From contig PKUV01000158.1 of assembly GCA_003131315.1 (NCBI GenBank), positions 24,468-88,467 on the forward strand: a DNA stretch of 64,000 nucleotides, written 5' to 3'. Of this stretch, positions 52,530 through 61,272 are shown piece after piece (position 1 is the stretch's first letter; each line of letters opens with the position of its first letter). The notes below the pieces were generated by a model, which was not told the origin of the DNA, searched no databases, and was given only the letters and a program-made list of their open reading frames with translations. A program made the position numbers and the translations under genes. This DNA is from Acidobacteriaceae bacterium (GTDB lineage Bacteria; Acidobacteriota; Terriglobia; Terriglobales; Acidobacteriaceae).

Positions 52530-53522
52530 GTGGCGATCCTGGTGTTGGGCGGAGCAGGCTACATCGGCAGTCATGCGGCGCGCGCGCTGCGGCGTTCCGG
52601 TTATGAGGTCGTGCTTTATGACAATCTCTCAACCGGGTTTCGTCGCCTGGCGCAAGGCTTCGAACTTGTGGAGGGCGACATCGCCGACGAAGCCAAGCTC
52701 CGGCCCGTGCTCGCGCGCGTGGACGCCGTGATGCACTTTGCCGCCCACGCCTACGTTGGAGAGTCGGTCGAGAACCCGCGCAAGTATTTCCGAAACAACG
52801 TTTTAGGCGCGCTCAGCCTGCTGAACTCCGCGCTGGACGCCGGTATCCGCCGCTTCGTGTTTTCGTCCACTTGTGCCGTGTACGGCATCCCCGAGCAAAT
52901 TCCGATCACCGAGCAGACGCCGCGCGAGCCGGTCAACCCCTATGGAGCTTCGAAGCTTTTTTTCGAAAACGCGCTCGAGGCTTACGGCCGTTCTTACGGA
53001 CTACGCTCGGTGAGTCTGCGCTATTTCAACGCTGCGGGAGCCGCCGAAAGCGGCGAGATTGGCGAGCTCCACGACCCGGAAACTCACCTGATTCCACTGG
53101 CGCTTGCCGCCTCCACCGAAAACGGACCCGAGTTGCAAGTCTACGGGTCCGACTACCCGACTCCGGACGGCACCTGCCTTCGCGACTACATTCACGTGAA
53201 CGATCTCGCCGATGCGCACGTCCGAGGGTTGCAATACCTCGAAAGGGGCGGCGGCGAAAAAGGCGACGATTCGCTGGCCGTCAATCTGGGAACAGGCCGG
53301 GGACATTCCGTTCTCGAAGTCATCCATGCAGCGGAAAACGCCACTGGACGGCCGGTTCGGCGAAAGATCGGACTGCGGCGGCCGGGCGATCCTCCGGTTC
53401 TGGTGGCCGATTCGGCAAAGGCTCAAAGAGTTCTGGGATGGACCGCCAAGCGCAATCTCGCCGACATCGTGTCAAGCGCGTGGACGTGGATGCAAGAAAA
53501 TCGTGTAAGGCACGCGGCTTAG
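52530..53522 (+). CDS. galE: UDP-glucose 4-epimerase GalE
   Basis: A 330-residue short-chain dehydrogenase-type epimerase. GGAGYIGSH binds [11 protein letters not shown] supplies the catalytic Ser/Thr and NPYGASK the Tyr-Lys pair. It supplies UDP-galactose for polysaccharides. GTG 52530 is chosen because GAGG lies 7 nt upstream; TTG 52524 would be too close to it. It overlaps the convergent higA stop by 4 bp. Confidence 0.92.
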   Translation: MAILVLGGAGYIGSHAARALRRSGYEVVLYDNLSTGFRRLAQGFELVEGDIADEAKLRPVLARVDAVMHFAAHAYVGESVENPRKYFRNNVLGALSLLNSALDAGIRRFVFSSTCAVYGIPEQIPITEQTPREPVNPYGASKLFFENALEAYGRSYGLRSVSLRYFNAAGAAESGEIGELHDPETHLIPLALAASTENGPELQVYGSDYPTPDGTCLRDYIHVNDLADAHVRGLQYLERGGGEKGDDSLAVNLGTGRGHSVLEVIHAAENATGRPVRRKIGLRRPGDPPVLVADSAKAQRVLGWTAKRNLADIVSSAWTWMQENRVRHAA

Positions 53523-53800
53523 GCGAATTCCAGGCGCTTTAGCTTGATCCGGTCGGCGCGGACGTGTGCAAGATCGTAGTGCGCCTGTTGCACCAGCCAG
53601 CTCGCGGCGCTGCCTCCGAAGACCATGGACAGCCTCACGGCCATTTCAGTGGAAATGCCGCGCTTCTCGTTCACCAGTTCCGACAGGGTAGTGCGCGTGA
53701 CTCCAAGCGCGGCTGCGGCGTCCGTTATGGTCAGGCCCAAAGGCTCAATACACTGGCGCAGCACAAAGCCGCCGGGGTGCGGTGGATTCTTCATCGGCAT
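53519..53800 (-). CDS. higA: HigA-type antitoxin
   Basis: A 93-residue XRE-family protein of the HigA/VapI addiction-module type: [20 protein letters not shown] then [26 protein letters not shown] lies 9 nt before the start. It follows higB by 15 bp. Confidence 0.92.
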   Translation of the reverse strand: MPMKNPPHPGGFVLRQCIEPLGLTITDAAAALGVTRTTLSELVNEKRGISTEMAVRLSMVFGGSAASWLVQQAHYDLAHVRADRIKLKRLEFA

Positions 53801-53815
53801 GGGTTCAGTCTCCTT

Positions 53816-54094
53816 TCAGTGGTAATCGGCGTAATCAACATCCAGCGCGTCGCCATCGGCAAAACGGAAGATCACCCGCCAGTTGGCGCGAACCGTCACC
53901 GCCCAAGAGCCCTTTAACTCGCCCCTGAGCGGATGCAGCCGAAACCCCGGCAAGTCCATATCCGCGACCGTACCGGCGGCACCGAGCCGAGCGAGAATGT
54001 CACGCAGCTTTACCGCGTGTTCCCTAATCACGCCGCGCCGGTCGTCGTCCTCGTAAAGGCGCTTCAATTCCTTGTGGCGTATCGACCGGATCAT
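53816..54094 (-). CDS. higB: HigB-type RelE-fold mRNA interferase toxin
   Basis: A 92-residue RelE/ParE-fold protein of the HigB type (MIRSIRHKELKRLYEDDDRR, PLRGELKGSWAVTVRANWRV, FADGDALDVDYADYH). Such toxins cut mRNA on the ribosome. The toxin gene precedes the antitoxin, the usual HigBA order. Confidence 0.92.
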   Translation of the reverse strand: MIRSIRHKELKRLYEDDDRRGVIREHAVKLRDILARLGAAGTVADMDLPGFRLHPLRGELKGSWAVTVRANWRVIFRFADGDALDVDYADYH

Positions 54095-54194
54095 CCTGTA
54101 CCGTAACGCGTCACGTAACGGATGTCAAGAGAACCCTCGCGCCGGACATTCCTCCAGTTGTAAATCCCGACTTGTTTCACGTACTCTGCCGCGC

Positions 54195-56309
54195 ATGGGA
54201 ATTCGAACTCTGTCCGCGTTGTCATGCGTCGTATTGTTGCTGTGTTCCTCTTCGTTGCTCTGTTCCGCGCAGACGACGCCTCACGCCTTCTCGCTGGAAC
54301 AGGTGATGAGTTCGCCATTTCCAACGAATCTTGTGGCCGCCGACCATGCCGGACGCATCGCATGGGTGTTTTCGACCAGAGGCGAGCGCAACGTGTGGAT
54401 CGCGGACGCTCCGAATTTTGAGGCCCGGCAGGTCACGCACTACGTGGGCGACGACGGCATGCCGATTGCCGCGCTGAAGCTGACGCCCGACGGACGGGCC
54501 GTCGTCTACGCGCGGGGCAGTGAGGCCAATAGTGCTGGAGAAATCGCCGACCCGACCAGCAACGTCGAAAAACGCGTGCAGCAGGTCTGGGCGGTGGATG
54601 TGGACAAGGGCGAGCCGCGTTTGCTCGGCGACATGGGCTGCGAGGAGGAGGGATGCGAAGACATCCAGATATCGCCGAGCGGCGAGTTCGCGGTGTGGTC
54701 GGCGAAGAAGAATATCTGGATCGCGCCGATTTCCGGCAAGAGCGACGCCAAGGCCAAAGCGCTCGCCTTCGTGCGCGGCAGCAGCGCGCAGCCGAAGTGG
54801 TCGCCCGACGGAAAGAAGATTGCGTTCGTCAGCGATCGCGGCGATCACAGCTTTGTCGTCATTTACGAATTTGGCCGCAACACGCTGCGCTACGTCTCGC
54901 CCAGTGCTGACCGCGATCTGTATCCGCGCTGGTCGCCGGATGGGAGCCAGCTCGCCTTCGTGCGGCTGGTGGGCAAGCGGATGAAGCAGCCCCTGATTCC
55001 GCAGTCGCCGCTGCCGTGGGCGATCTGGGTTTATGACGTAGCAAACGATTCCGGGCGGGAGATATGGAAGAGTGGTCTGGGCTTGGATGACTCGCTGCCG
55101 CTGCTAACCGAAGATGAGTCGTTTCAATTTGCCGCAAAGAATCGCATCGTTTTTTCTTCCGAACAAGACGGATGGAACCATCTCTATTCGGTGGCGACAA
55201 ACGGCGGGCCCGCCACGCTGCTGACTCCAGGAAAATTTGAGACCGAAGATGTCGCGCTGAGTTCCGACAAGACCTCCGTCATCTACTCCTCCAACCAGGA
55301 TGACGTTGACCGCCGCCATCTGTGGCGCGTCGGCGTTGAAGGCGGAACACCGGAGGCGCTTACTCGCGGCGAGACGATGGAGTGGACGCCGCTCGAAATC
55401 GCGGGGAAGGTAGTGTGCCTGGGTTCGACGGCCACGACGCCGGCGATGCCGTACGTCGTCGCATCGCAGGGACGCGGGCACGAACGCGAAATGATCGCAA
55501 AAGACCCGCTGCCAGCGGACTTCCCCTCGGCCCAGCTAGTCACACCGAAACAGGTAATCTTCAAAGCCGCGGACGGGTGGGAGATCCACGGGCAATTGTT
55601 CGAGCCGAAGCAAAGTGGGCCGCGCCCGGCGTTGATCTTTATTCACGGTGGATCGATCCGGCAAATGATGCTCGGCTTCCATTACATGGACTACTACCAC
55701 AATGCTTACGCGATGAATCAGTATCTGGCGAACCGTGGGTATGTGGTGCTGTCGGTCAACTATCGGACGGGCATTATGTACGGCCGGCACTTTCGCGAAC
55801 CGAAAGATGGAGGCCCTCGCGGCGGCGCCGAGTACAAGGATATTGTGGCGGCAGGAAAATATTTGCAGCCCTTGCCGAATGTGGATGCGAAGAGAATCGG
55901 GCTGTGGGGCGGATCCTACGGTGGCTACCTCACCGCGATGGGGCTGGCGCATGACTCCGATCTGTTTGCCGCCGGAGTCGATTTGCACGGCGTGCATGAC
56001 TGGTCGGTGTTCAAGGAAGAAATCCCGGCGGATGCGCCCGATCACGACGACGCCGTCAAGCTGGCGTTTCAGTCGTCACCAAATGCGGCGATCACAACCT
56101 GGAGATCGCCGGTGCTGCTCATCCAGGGAGACGACGACCGCAATGTCGATTTCTCGCAGACGGTCGATCTGTTGCAGCGCTTGCGCGGTCAAAAAGTGCA
56201 TGTCGAGGAACTGATCTTCCCCGATGAGATTCATGGGTTCCTGATGTGGAAGAGCTGGATCCGGGCCTACAGCGCGACGGAGGAGTTCTTTGGCAGGGAG
56301 CTGAAGTGA
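54195..56309 (+). CDS. Secreted S9-family prolyl oligopeptidase
   Basis: A 704-residue exported serine peptidase (DPP IV / acylaminoacyl peptidase type). Signal peptide to about residue 26 (LLLCSSSLLCSAQ); a WD-like beta-propeller follows (PKWSPDGKKIAFVSDRGD and PRWSPDGSQLAFVR repeats); the C-terminal alpha/beta-hydrolase domain has the nucleophile Ser in GLWGGSYGGYL near residue 573, Asp in GDDDRNVDF and His in DEIHGF. The ATG at 54195 is used because it gives the signal peptide; earlier frame overlaps higB. Confidence 0.92.
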   Translation: MGIRTLSALSCVVLLLCSSSLLCSAQTTPHAFSLEQVMSSPFPTNLVAADHAGRIAWVFSTRGERNVWIADAPNFEARQVTHYVGDDGMPIAALKLTPDGRAVVYARGSEANSAGEIADPTSNVEKRVQQVWAVDVDKGEPRLLGDMGCEEEGCEDIQISPSGEFAVWSAKKNIWIAPISGKSDAKAKALAFVRGSSAQPKWSPDGKKIAFVSDRGDHSFVVIYEFGRNTLRYVSPSADRDLYPRWSPDGSQLAFVRLVGKRMKQPLIPQSPLPWAIWVYDVANDSGREIWKSGLGLDDSLPLLTEDESFQFAAKNRIVFSSEQDGWNHLYSVATNGGPATLLTPGKFETEDVALSSDKTSVIYSSNQDDVDRRHLWRVGVEGGTPEALTRGETMEWTPLEIAGKVVCLGSTATTPAMPYVVASQGRGHEREMIAKDPLPADFPSAQLVTPKQVIFKAADGWEIHGQLFEPKQSGPRPALIFIHGGSIRQMMLGFHYMDYYHNAYAMNQYLANRGYVVLSVNYRTGIMYGRHFREPKDGGPRGGAEYKDIVAAGKYLQPLPNVDAKRIGLWGGSYGGYLTAMGLAHDSDLFAAGVDLHGVHDWSVFKEEIPADAPDHDDAVKLAFQSSPNAAITTWRSPVLLIQGDDDRNVDFSQTVDLLQRLRGQKVHVEELIFPDEIHGFLMWKSWIRAYSATEEFFGRELK

Positions 56310-56310
56310 G

Positions 56311-56403
56311 CTAATTTGTAATTGGTGATTTGTAATTTGCAATTTATGAACAGAACGCCGGGCCCTTTCAAATTACCAATTACAAATTGCCAATTACAAA
56401 TTC
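56311..56403. repeat. word hairpin between S9 and HIT genes (AATTTGTAATTGG words)
   Basis: TAATTTGTAATTGGTGATTT and GTAATTTGCAATTT on the left pair with AAATTACCAATTACAAATTG and CCAATTACAAATTCC on the right. The right arm encodes the last residues (EFVIGNL) of the HIT protein on the minus strand. It is much more AT-rich than its surroundings. Confidence 0.9.
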
Positions 56404-56868
56404 CTTCCGGATCCGCTCCCACGTCGCCTCCAGCGACTCGGGCAGCACCCTGGTTTCGCCGATGACGCTGACAAAATTGGCGTCCGCGACCCACCGCGGC
56501 AGAATGTGCATGTGGACGTGTCCAGCCACGCCGGCACCCGCGGCTTTTCCGATATTCATGCCGAGATTGATGCCGTCGGGTCGATAGAGAGAGCGCAGAG
56601 CCGACTCCATCCGCTGGGTCAGAACCATCATCTCGTGGGCGGCATCGGCGGGGAGTTTGTGCAACTCGTCCAGGTGCGCGTAAGGCACGACCATGACATG
56701 CCCATTCGTGTATGGATAAGTATTGAGAATGACGTAGCAATGCGCGCCGCGGTGGACGATGCGGGCCTGTTGGTCGCTTTCTTTGGGAGCATTGCAGAAG
56801 ATGCAGCCCGATTCCCGGTCGGCGCCAGTGACATATGCGTAACGCCACGGAGTCCAGAGATGGTCCAT
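56380..56868 (-). CDS. HIT-family nucleotide hydrolase/transferase
   Basis: A 162-residue histidine-triad protein. The triad H117-x-H119-x-H121 is in GHVHMHILPRW; a zinc-type CIFC lies near residue 22. The opening MDHLWTPWRYAYV is typical of Ap4A phosphorylase-like HIT proteins. The final FVIGNL is encoded by the word hairpin and probably replaced the original tail. Confidence 0.9.
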   Translation of the reverse strand: MDHLWTPWRYAYVTGADRESGCIFCNAPKESDQQARIVHRGAHCYVILNTYPYTNGHVMVVPYAHLDELHKLPADAAHEMMVLTQRMESALRSLYRPDGINLGMNIGKAAGAGVAGHVHMHILPRWVADANFVSVIGETRVLPESLEATWERIRKEFVIGNL

Positions 56869-57028
56869 GGGGGGAGGTTAGCAGAAGCGGCCAGCGTGGA
56901 GCCAATGGCTGTTTTCCGCCAGATGCACAAGGGAAAAGGGCGGTAACCGGTTACCGATCCCGCATTGGGGCGGAAGGACAGCAATGTGACGAGTCTATGA
57001 ATTTTTGGGCCGCCCGCCGGAATCGCGT

Positions 57029-57058
57029 TTGACACTGTTCCAAAGCGGTTGCTATAGT
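57029..57058 (+). promoter_or_regulatory. sigma70 promoter of rpsA
   Basis: TTGACA (57029-57034) and TATAGT (57053-57058) are 18 bp apart. Transcription would start near 57065, leaving a leader of about 147 nt. The rest of the 56869-57211 gap shows no gene. Confidence 0.8.
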
Positions 57059-57211
57059 CGAAGAGTCCCTATTTGGACGCGGTTTCGAACCAGCTGGAAT
57101 TGTCCCAAGGTCGTCCGCCAGGTCGGCCTCAACGCAACCTAAAGACCACGCCAGCAGTCCGCTACGCCACGTCCCGCATGAGTCGCGCACGAACGCGTCG
57201 ACACAGAGGCT

Positions 57212-59104
57212 ATGAACTTGTTCGACGACAGCACCGCTCGCAATCTTGAATCCAGTCTTGAAACCATGACACCTGCACACGACACCCACACCGGCGGCTC
57301 GGCCGTAATAGACGCTCCCGAGCAAGCACAACCCTCCCCTGCGGAACCATTGGCTTCCGCCCCTGACGTTCTTGAAAATGAAACTCCCGAAAATTCCGCC
57401 CACGAGAATGCCGCGGCTGGCAGCGATGATTTCGCCGCCGCCCTCCAGCACTTCGAGACCGAAACCGAGGAAGCGGTTGGCGACGACCACGTAATCAAAG
57501 GCACCGTGGTGAAACTGACAGCGACCCACGTCGTCGTCGATATCGGGGCGAAATCCGAAGGCATGGTGCCGATTGCGGAAATCCTCGATCACGAGGGCAA
57601 GCCAAAGTTCGAGCCCGGCGCCGAGATCGACGTGATGCGGGAGAAGGGCGAAACCGAAGAGGGCTACGTCAACCTCTCGCACCTGAAGGCACAGCGGCTG
57701 CGGTCGTGGGACGAGATTGAGCGCGCTTACAACGAAAAGAAGCCGATTAAGGGCATCGTCGTGGAACGCATCAAGGGCGGCCTGACCATTGACATTCAGG
57801 GTGCGCACGCCTTCCTGCCGGGCTCGCAAGTGGACCTGCGTCCGATCCGGAATCTGGATGGTATGAAGGGCCAGACGATGGAAGTCGCCATCATCAAGCT
57901 CAACAAAAAGCGCGGCAACATCGTGGTCTCGCGGAAACAGCTTCTGGAAGAAGAGCAGAACGAAAAGCGCGGCAAGACGCTGGAGCATCTGGAAGAAGGC
58001 AGCGTCCTCACCGGGATCGTCAAGAACCTGACCGAGTATGGGGCGTTTGTGGATATGGGCGGAATTGACGGGCTGCTGCACATCACCGACATGTCGTGGG
58101 GACGTCTGACGCACCCGCGCGACCTGGTCAACGTCGGCGACCAGATTCAGGTGAAGGTTCTGAAGTACGACAAAGACAAGCAGCGCGTCTCGCTGGGCTT
58201 CAAACAGCTCACGCCCGATCCGTGGCTGGATGCGGAGCACCGCTACCCCGTGGGCGCACACGTCCACGGACGCGTGATCAGCGTCACCGATTACGGAGCG
58301 TTCGTCGAACTGGAACAGGGCATTGAAGGACTGGTCCACGTGAGCGAAATGACGTGGTCGAAACGGATGAAGCATCCGTCGAAGCTGGTCAACGTGAACG
58401 ACGAAGTGGATTGCGTGGTGCTGAGCGTGAACCCGACCGAGCGCCGGATTTCGCTGGGCATGCGGCAACTCGCGTCCAACCCCTGGGATACGCTGCACGA
58501 CAAATATCCGGTGGGAGCGACGGTCGAAGGCCGAGTCCGCAATCTGACCGAGTTTGGCGCTTTTATTGAAATCGAAGACGGAATCGACGGACTGGTGCAT
58601 GTCAGCAACCTGAGCTGGACCACCCGTGTGAAGCATCCTTCCGAGGTGTTGAAGAAGGGCGACAAGGTCAAGGCCGTCATCCTGGCCATTGAACCGGACA
58701 AGCGGCGTCTTTCGCTCGGCGTGAAGCAGATGCAGCCCGACGTTTGGGATGCGTTCTTCGCGCAGCATCGCATCGGCGACATCGTGCATGGCAAGATCCT
58801 GCGCGTGGCGAACTTCGGCGCGTTTGTCGAGATTGCCGAAGGCATCGAAGGTCTGTGTCACAACTCGGAAGCGATCGATCCGAACGGACAGCCGATGCAT
58901 CTGGAACCCGGCAGTGAGTTCGACTTCAAGATCGTCAAGATGAATCAGGAAGAGAAAAAAGTCGGCCTGAGCATCCGGGCGGTCGGCGAAGAAGCGTCGC
59001 GGCAGGAAGTCGAGTCCTACAAGCACCCGGCATCCTCCTCCTCAACCAGCACCACCATCGGCGACTTGATCTCGTGGAAACGGGCCGGCGGGGACAGTAA
59101 CTAA
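57212..59104 (+). CDS. rpsA: 30S ribosomal protein S1
   Basis: A 630-residue protein with six S1/OB domains (near residues 90-155, 175-240, 262-330, 347-417, 434-504 and 521-590); the signature GAFVDMGGIDGLLHITDMSW and its relatives recur. A 90-residue acidic, Pro/Glu-rich N-terminal extension precedes domain 1. S1 brings mRNA to the 30S subunit. AGAGG lies close to the ATG. Confidence 0.95.
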   Translation: MNLFDDSTARNLESSLETMTPAHDTHTGGSAVIDAPEQAQPSPAEPLASAPDVLENETPENSAHENAAAGSDDFAAALQHFETETEEAVGDDHVIKGTVVKLTATHVVVDIGAKSEGMVPIAEILDHEGKPKFEPGAEIDVMREKGETEEGYVNLSHLKAQRLRSWDEIERAYNEKKPIKGIVVERIKGGLTIDIQGAHAFLPGSQVDLRPIRNLDGMKGQTMEVAIIKLNKKRGNIVVSRKQLLEEEQNEKRGKTLEHLEEGSVLTGIVKNLTEYGAFVDMGGIDGLLHITDMSWGRLTHPRDLVNVGDQIQVKVLKYDKDKQRVSLGFKQLTPDPWLDAEHRYPVGAHVHGRVISVTDYGAFVELEQGIEGLVHVSEMTWSKRMKHPSKLVNVNDEVDCVVLSVNPTERRISLGMRQLASNPWDTLHDKYPVGATVEGRVRNLTEFGAFIEIEDGIDGLVHVSNLSWTTRVKHPSEVLKKGDKVKAVILAIEPDKRRLSLGVKQMQPDVWDAFFAQHRIGDIVHGKILRVANFGAFVEIAEGIEGLCHNSEAIDPNGQPMHLEPGSEFDFKIVKMNQEEKKVGLSIRAVGEEASRQEVESYKHPASSSSTSTTIGDLISWKRAGGDSN

Positions 59105-59131
59105 CTTCTGCGCACGCACATCGTGGAATTT

Positions 59132-59160
59132 AAGGTCACCGCCAGCGGTGGCCTTTTCCT
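59132..59160 (+). terminator. rho-independent terminator of rpsA
   Basis: AAGGTCACCGC (59132-59142) pairs with GCGGTGGCCTT (59145-59155, one G-T pair) and is followed by TTCCTT. Confidence 0.75.
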
Positions 59161-59212
59161 TGACCTTGGAGCCAATGGTCTCACAAATGGTTCTTGAGTA
59201 GGTTTCGGGAAG

Positions 59213-59357
59213 GGCACGGCTTCAGAGGCTGCGGAAAAAGTCCTGTTTCGTATCAGGGTATCGCTTCAGCGATACCGCAAGTTCCTCACAGTCAATCGCC
59301 CCTTTAGGGGCTGGGCCATCGGGAATGGACTTTTTCCGCAGGCTCTTCAGCCGTGCC
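59213..59357. repeat. 145-bp non-coding element with ~31-bp terminal inverted repeats, copy B
   Basis: The outer arms GGCACGGC (59213-59220) and GCCGTGCC (59350-59357) extend into GGCTGCGGAAAAAGTCC against GGACTTTTTCCGCAGG. Inside are GGTATCGCTTCAGCGATACC and GCCCCTTTAGGGGC, the same palindromes as in copy A. The outer arm sequence differs from copy A, but both arms differ in the same way. Confidence 0.88.
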
Positions 59358-59414
59358 GCCCAGAGTCCATAAAGGCGCGGGCTTTAGCCCCTGAGGGCCG
59401 GATATCACGGCCTG

Positions 59415-59996
59415 CTACGTGCCTTGTCCCCGGGCGAGTGAGAGTTTCACTTCCACCTGCTGCCGCTCCTGATCGTTCACCCGGAACATCTGCCGCAGCT
59501 GCAGTTTCATCAGACGCGCCAGGAACACTTCGGGGAGTTGCGCGATCCGCGTGTTGTAAGTATTGACGTCGTCGTTGAAAAACTCGCGGCGGTCAGCAAT
59601 TCGCTCCTCCAGTTCGGAGATGCGATTCTGCAGCGCCAGAAAATTCTGGTCGGCCTGGAGCTGTGGATATCGCTCCGCCACCACAAAAAAAGATCGCAGA
59701 GCGCTCGTTAGCAGCAGGTCTGCCTGAGCCTTCTGCGGAATGCTGGCCGCGTTCATCGAAGCCGCGCGAGCCTGCGTCACCGCCTCCAGCGTCTGCCGCT
59801 CGTGGTCCATGTATCCCTTGACGCATGCCACCAGGTTGGGAACCTCGTCGTGGCGCTGCTTGAGCAGAACGTCGATATTGGCCCAGGCACGGCCGATTTC
59901 GTTCCGCAGGCGCACCAGTCCGTTGTACACGATGACCGCGTAGATCGCGGCACCCGTGACCAGTAGAACGACCGCGGCGTAAGTAACAACCGGCAT
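59415..59996 (-). CDS. lemA: LemA-family protein
   Basis: A 193-residue protein with one N-terminal membrane helix (VVTYAAVVLLVTGAAIYAVI), then the LemA helical domain (YNGLVRLRNEIGRAWANIDV, LLKQRHDEVPNLVACVKGYM, NTYNTRIAQLPEVF). Function of the family is poorly known. It is flanked by the repeat element at its 3' end. Confidence 0.92.
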   Translation of the reverse strand: MPVVTYAAVVLLVTGAAIYAVIVYNGLVRLRNEIGRAWANIDVLLKQRHDEVPNLVACVKGYMDHERQTLEAVTQARAASMNAASIPQKAQADLLLTSALRSFFVVAERYPQLQADQNFLALQNRISELEERIADRREFFNDDVNTYNTRIAQLPEVFLARLMKLQLRQMFRVNDQERQQVEVKLSLARGQGT

Positions 59997-60146
59997 GAGC
60001 GTTTTCGCGTGAAACAGCCTCGAATGTAGCGGATGGGTTGGTCACCGACAAGTTACGCCCGAGTGGATGCGACAGCCCTGTGCCCGCCGTCAGTAATGGG
60101 GTGGAGTGAAACGGGGCGACGCGTCGCCAGGCGGAGGCGAAAGGAC

Positions 60147-60551
60147 CTATTTGGCATCGGCTTTGGTGTCGATTTTCAAACTGATGTAAACCTGCGAACG
60201 ATCGTCAAATTGGCTGACCGTCTTGGTGCCGCTCTTGCGGTTGTTGTACTGCGCATACACTTCGTAATCGACGGTGGGCTGAAGCGCCGGGAAACGGTAG
60301 GCGCCGTCCGGACCAACGATATAGGTTTTCACGGAGCGGGTGTGAGTGTTGGTCAGATACACGACCGCGTTCGGCAAAGGATTGTCGCCGCCGTCCAGCA
60401 CCTTGCCCGTCAGCAGGCGGGTCTTGTCTTCCTTCGAAGAGCGGCCAAACTGCGGCGCTGGAGACGCCAGGACCAAGGTCGAGAAGACCGACGCCGACAA
60501 CACAACCAGCAGCGAAGACGCAACCATAACCCCAATGACCGCTTTCTTCAT
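60147..60551 (-). CDS. Exported carboxypeptidase-like regulatory-domain protein
   Basis: A 134-residue protein: signal peptide (MKKAVIGVMVASSLLVVLSA), then a CarboxypepD_reg beta-sandwich (TGKVLDGGDNPLPNAVVYLT, VGPDGAYRFPALQPTVDYEV). ATG 60551 is chosen over 60581 on signal-peptide grounds. It pairs with the neighbouring gene of the same fold; both are common in Acidobacteria, with unknown role. Confidence 0.8.
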   Translation of the reverse strand: MKKAVIGVMVASSLLVVLSASVFSTLVLASPAPQFGRSSKEDKTRLLTGKVLDGGDNPLPNAVVYLTNTHTRSVKTYIVGPDGAYRFPALQPTVDYEVYAQYNNRKSGTKTVSQFDDRSQVYISLKIDTKADAK

Positions 60552-60591
60552 GAGCACCCATTGCCGCCTGTTCCCAACCACACTGCGGCCA

Positions 60592-60961
60592 TTACCAGTC
60601 TAAATGAAGACCGATGTCGGAACGCTCGTCATTGTCGATATGCACGGTTACTTCGGGGCCCGGCTTCAACTGTTTGCCCGAGGGCAGCTTGTAGCCCTTC
60701 ACGTCCGCCCAAACGATGTAGTCGGCCTTGCCGACGGGCAATCGCTGGGCAAATTCGCCGGTGTGATTGGAATAGAGCTTCCAGCGGGCTTTTTTCTCGT
60801 CGGCCCGCCGGATCTTCACCTTGACCCCGTAAAGCGCGTGCCCGTCGGGGTCCCAAACCCGTTCCAAAGATTAGAGCGTAAGGCTGTGGCTTCTCGCGGC
60901 CGCCACCCTGCGCGCTTACAGGGGCAAGCAGAGACGCCAGGAACAAGACCGACGAAGCCAT
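60592..60961 (-). pseudogene. Frameshifted exported CarboxypepD_reg-type protein
   Basis: From ATG 60961 one frame encodes a signal peptide and the start of the mature protein (SVLFLASLLAPVSAQGGGRE, then PYALIFGT). The expected continuation VWDPDGHALYGVKVKIRRAD lies in the next frame. A single extra C in the CCC run at 60858-60860 (GGG on the coding strand) explains the shift. Joined, the parts give about 123 residues of a familiar acidobacterial family. Either the gene is broken or this is a sequencing error. Confidence 0.75.
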
Positions 60962-61002
60962 CAAGACAAAGGTCCGGAACGCCCGGATTTGCGCAGACTT
61001 TT

Positions 61003-61212
61003 TCAGGAATCCTCGTCGTCCGACTCTTCTTTGTCGGCGTCTTCTTCGTCGTCTTCTTCGACCTCGTCTTCGCCCACCTTCTTCAGTTCAACGGGATTCA
61101 CTGTAATCACCTCGAAGTCCGTGCCGCACTCCGGGCAGGAGACGACCGCGCCTTCATCGACCTCATCTTCATCGATGTCGAGATCCGTCTCGCATTCAGG
61201 ACAGTACACCAT
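61003..61212 (-). CDS. LysW-like zinc-ribbon protein
   Basis: A 69-residue protein, with CPECETDLDIDEDEV and CPECGTDFEVITVNPVEL as two CxxC zinc pairs in the LysW/ArgW pattern. In LysW the C-terminal EDWGE glutamate carries the amino-acid substrate. Here the tail is only Glu/Asp/Ser (EEDDEEDADKEESDDEDS), so it cannot be a standard carrier. GGAGGAAATC precedes ATG 61212. No lysine or arginine biosynthesis gene is nearby. Confidence 0.7.
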   Translation of the reverse strand: MVYCPECETDLDIDEDEVDEGAVVSCPECGTDFEVITVNPVELKKVGEDEVEEDDEEDADKEESDDEDS

Positions 61213-61272
61213 GATTTCCTCCACGTTCGGGGTAGCCTGTTATATTTAGTTTCTTCGTGATGGAAAGGTCAA

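Noticed and set aside
56951-59026. Open minus-strand frame of 691 codons antisense to rpsA
   Set aside because: The plus frame encodes unmistakable ribosomal protein S1. The antisense frame is a GC-rich codon-phase shadow with no family features or ribosome site.
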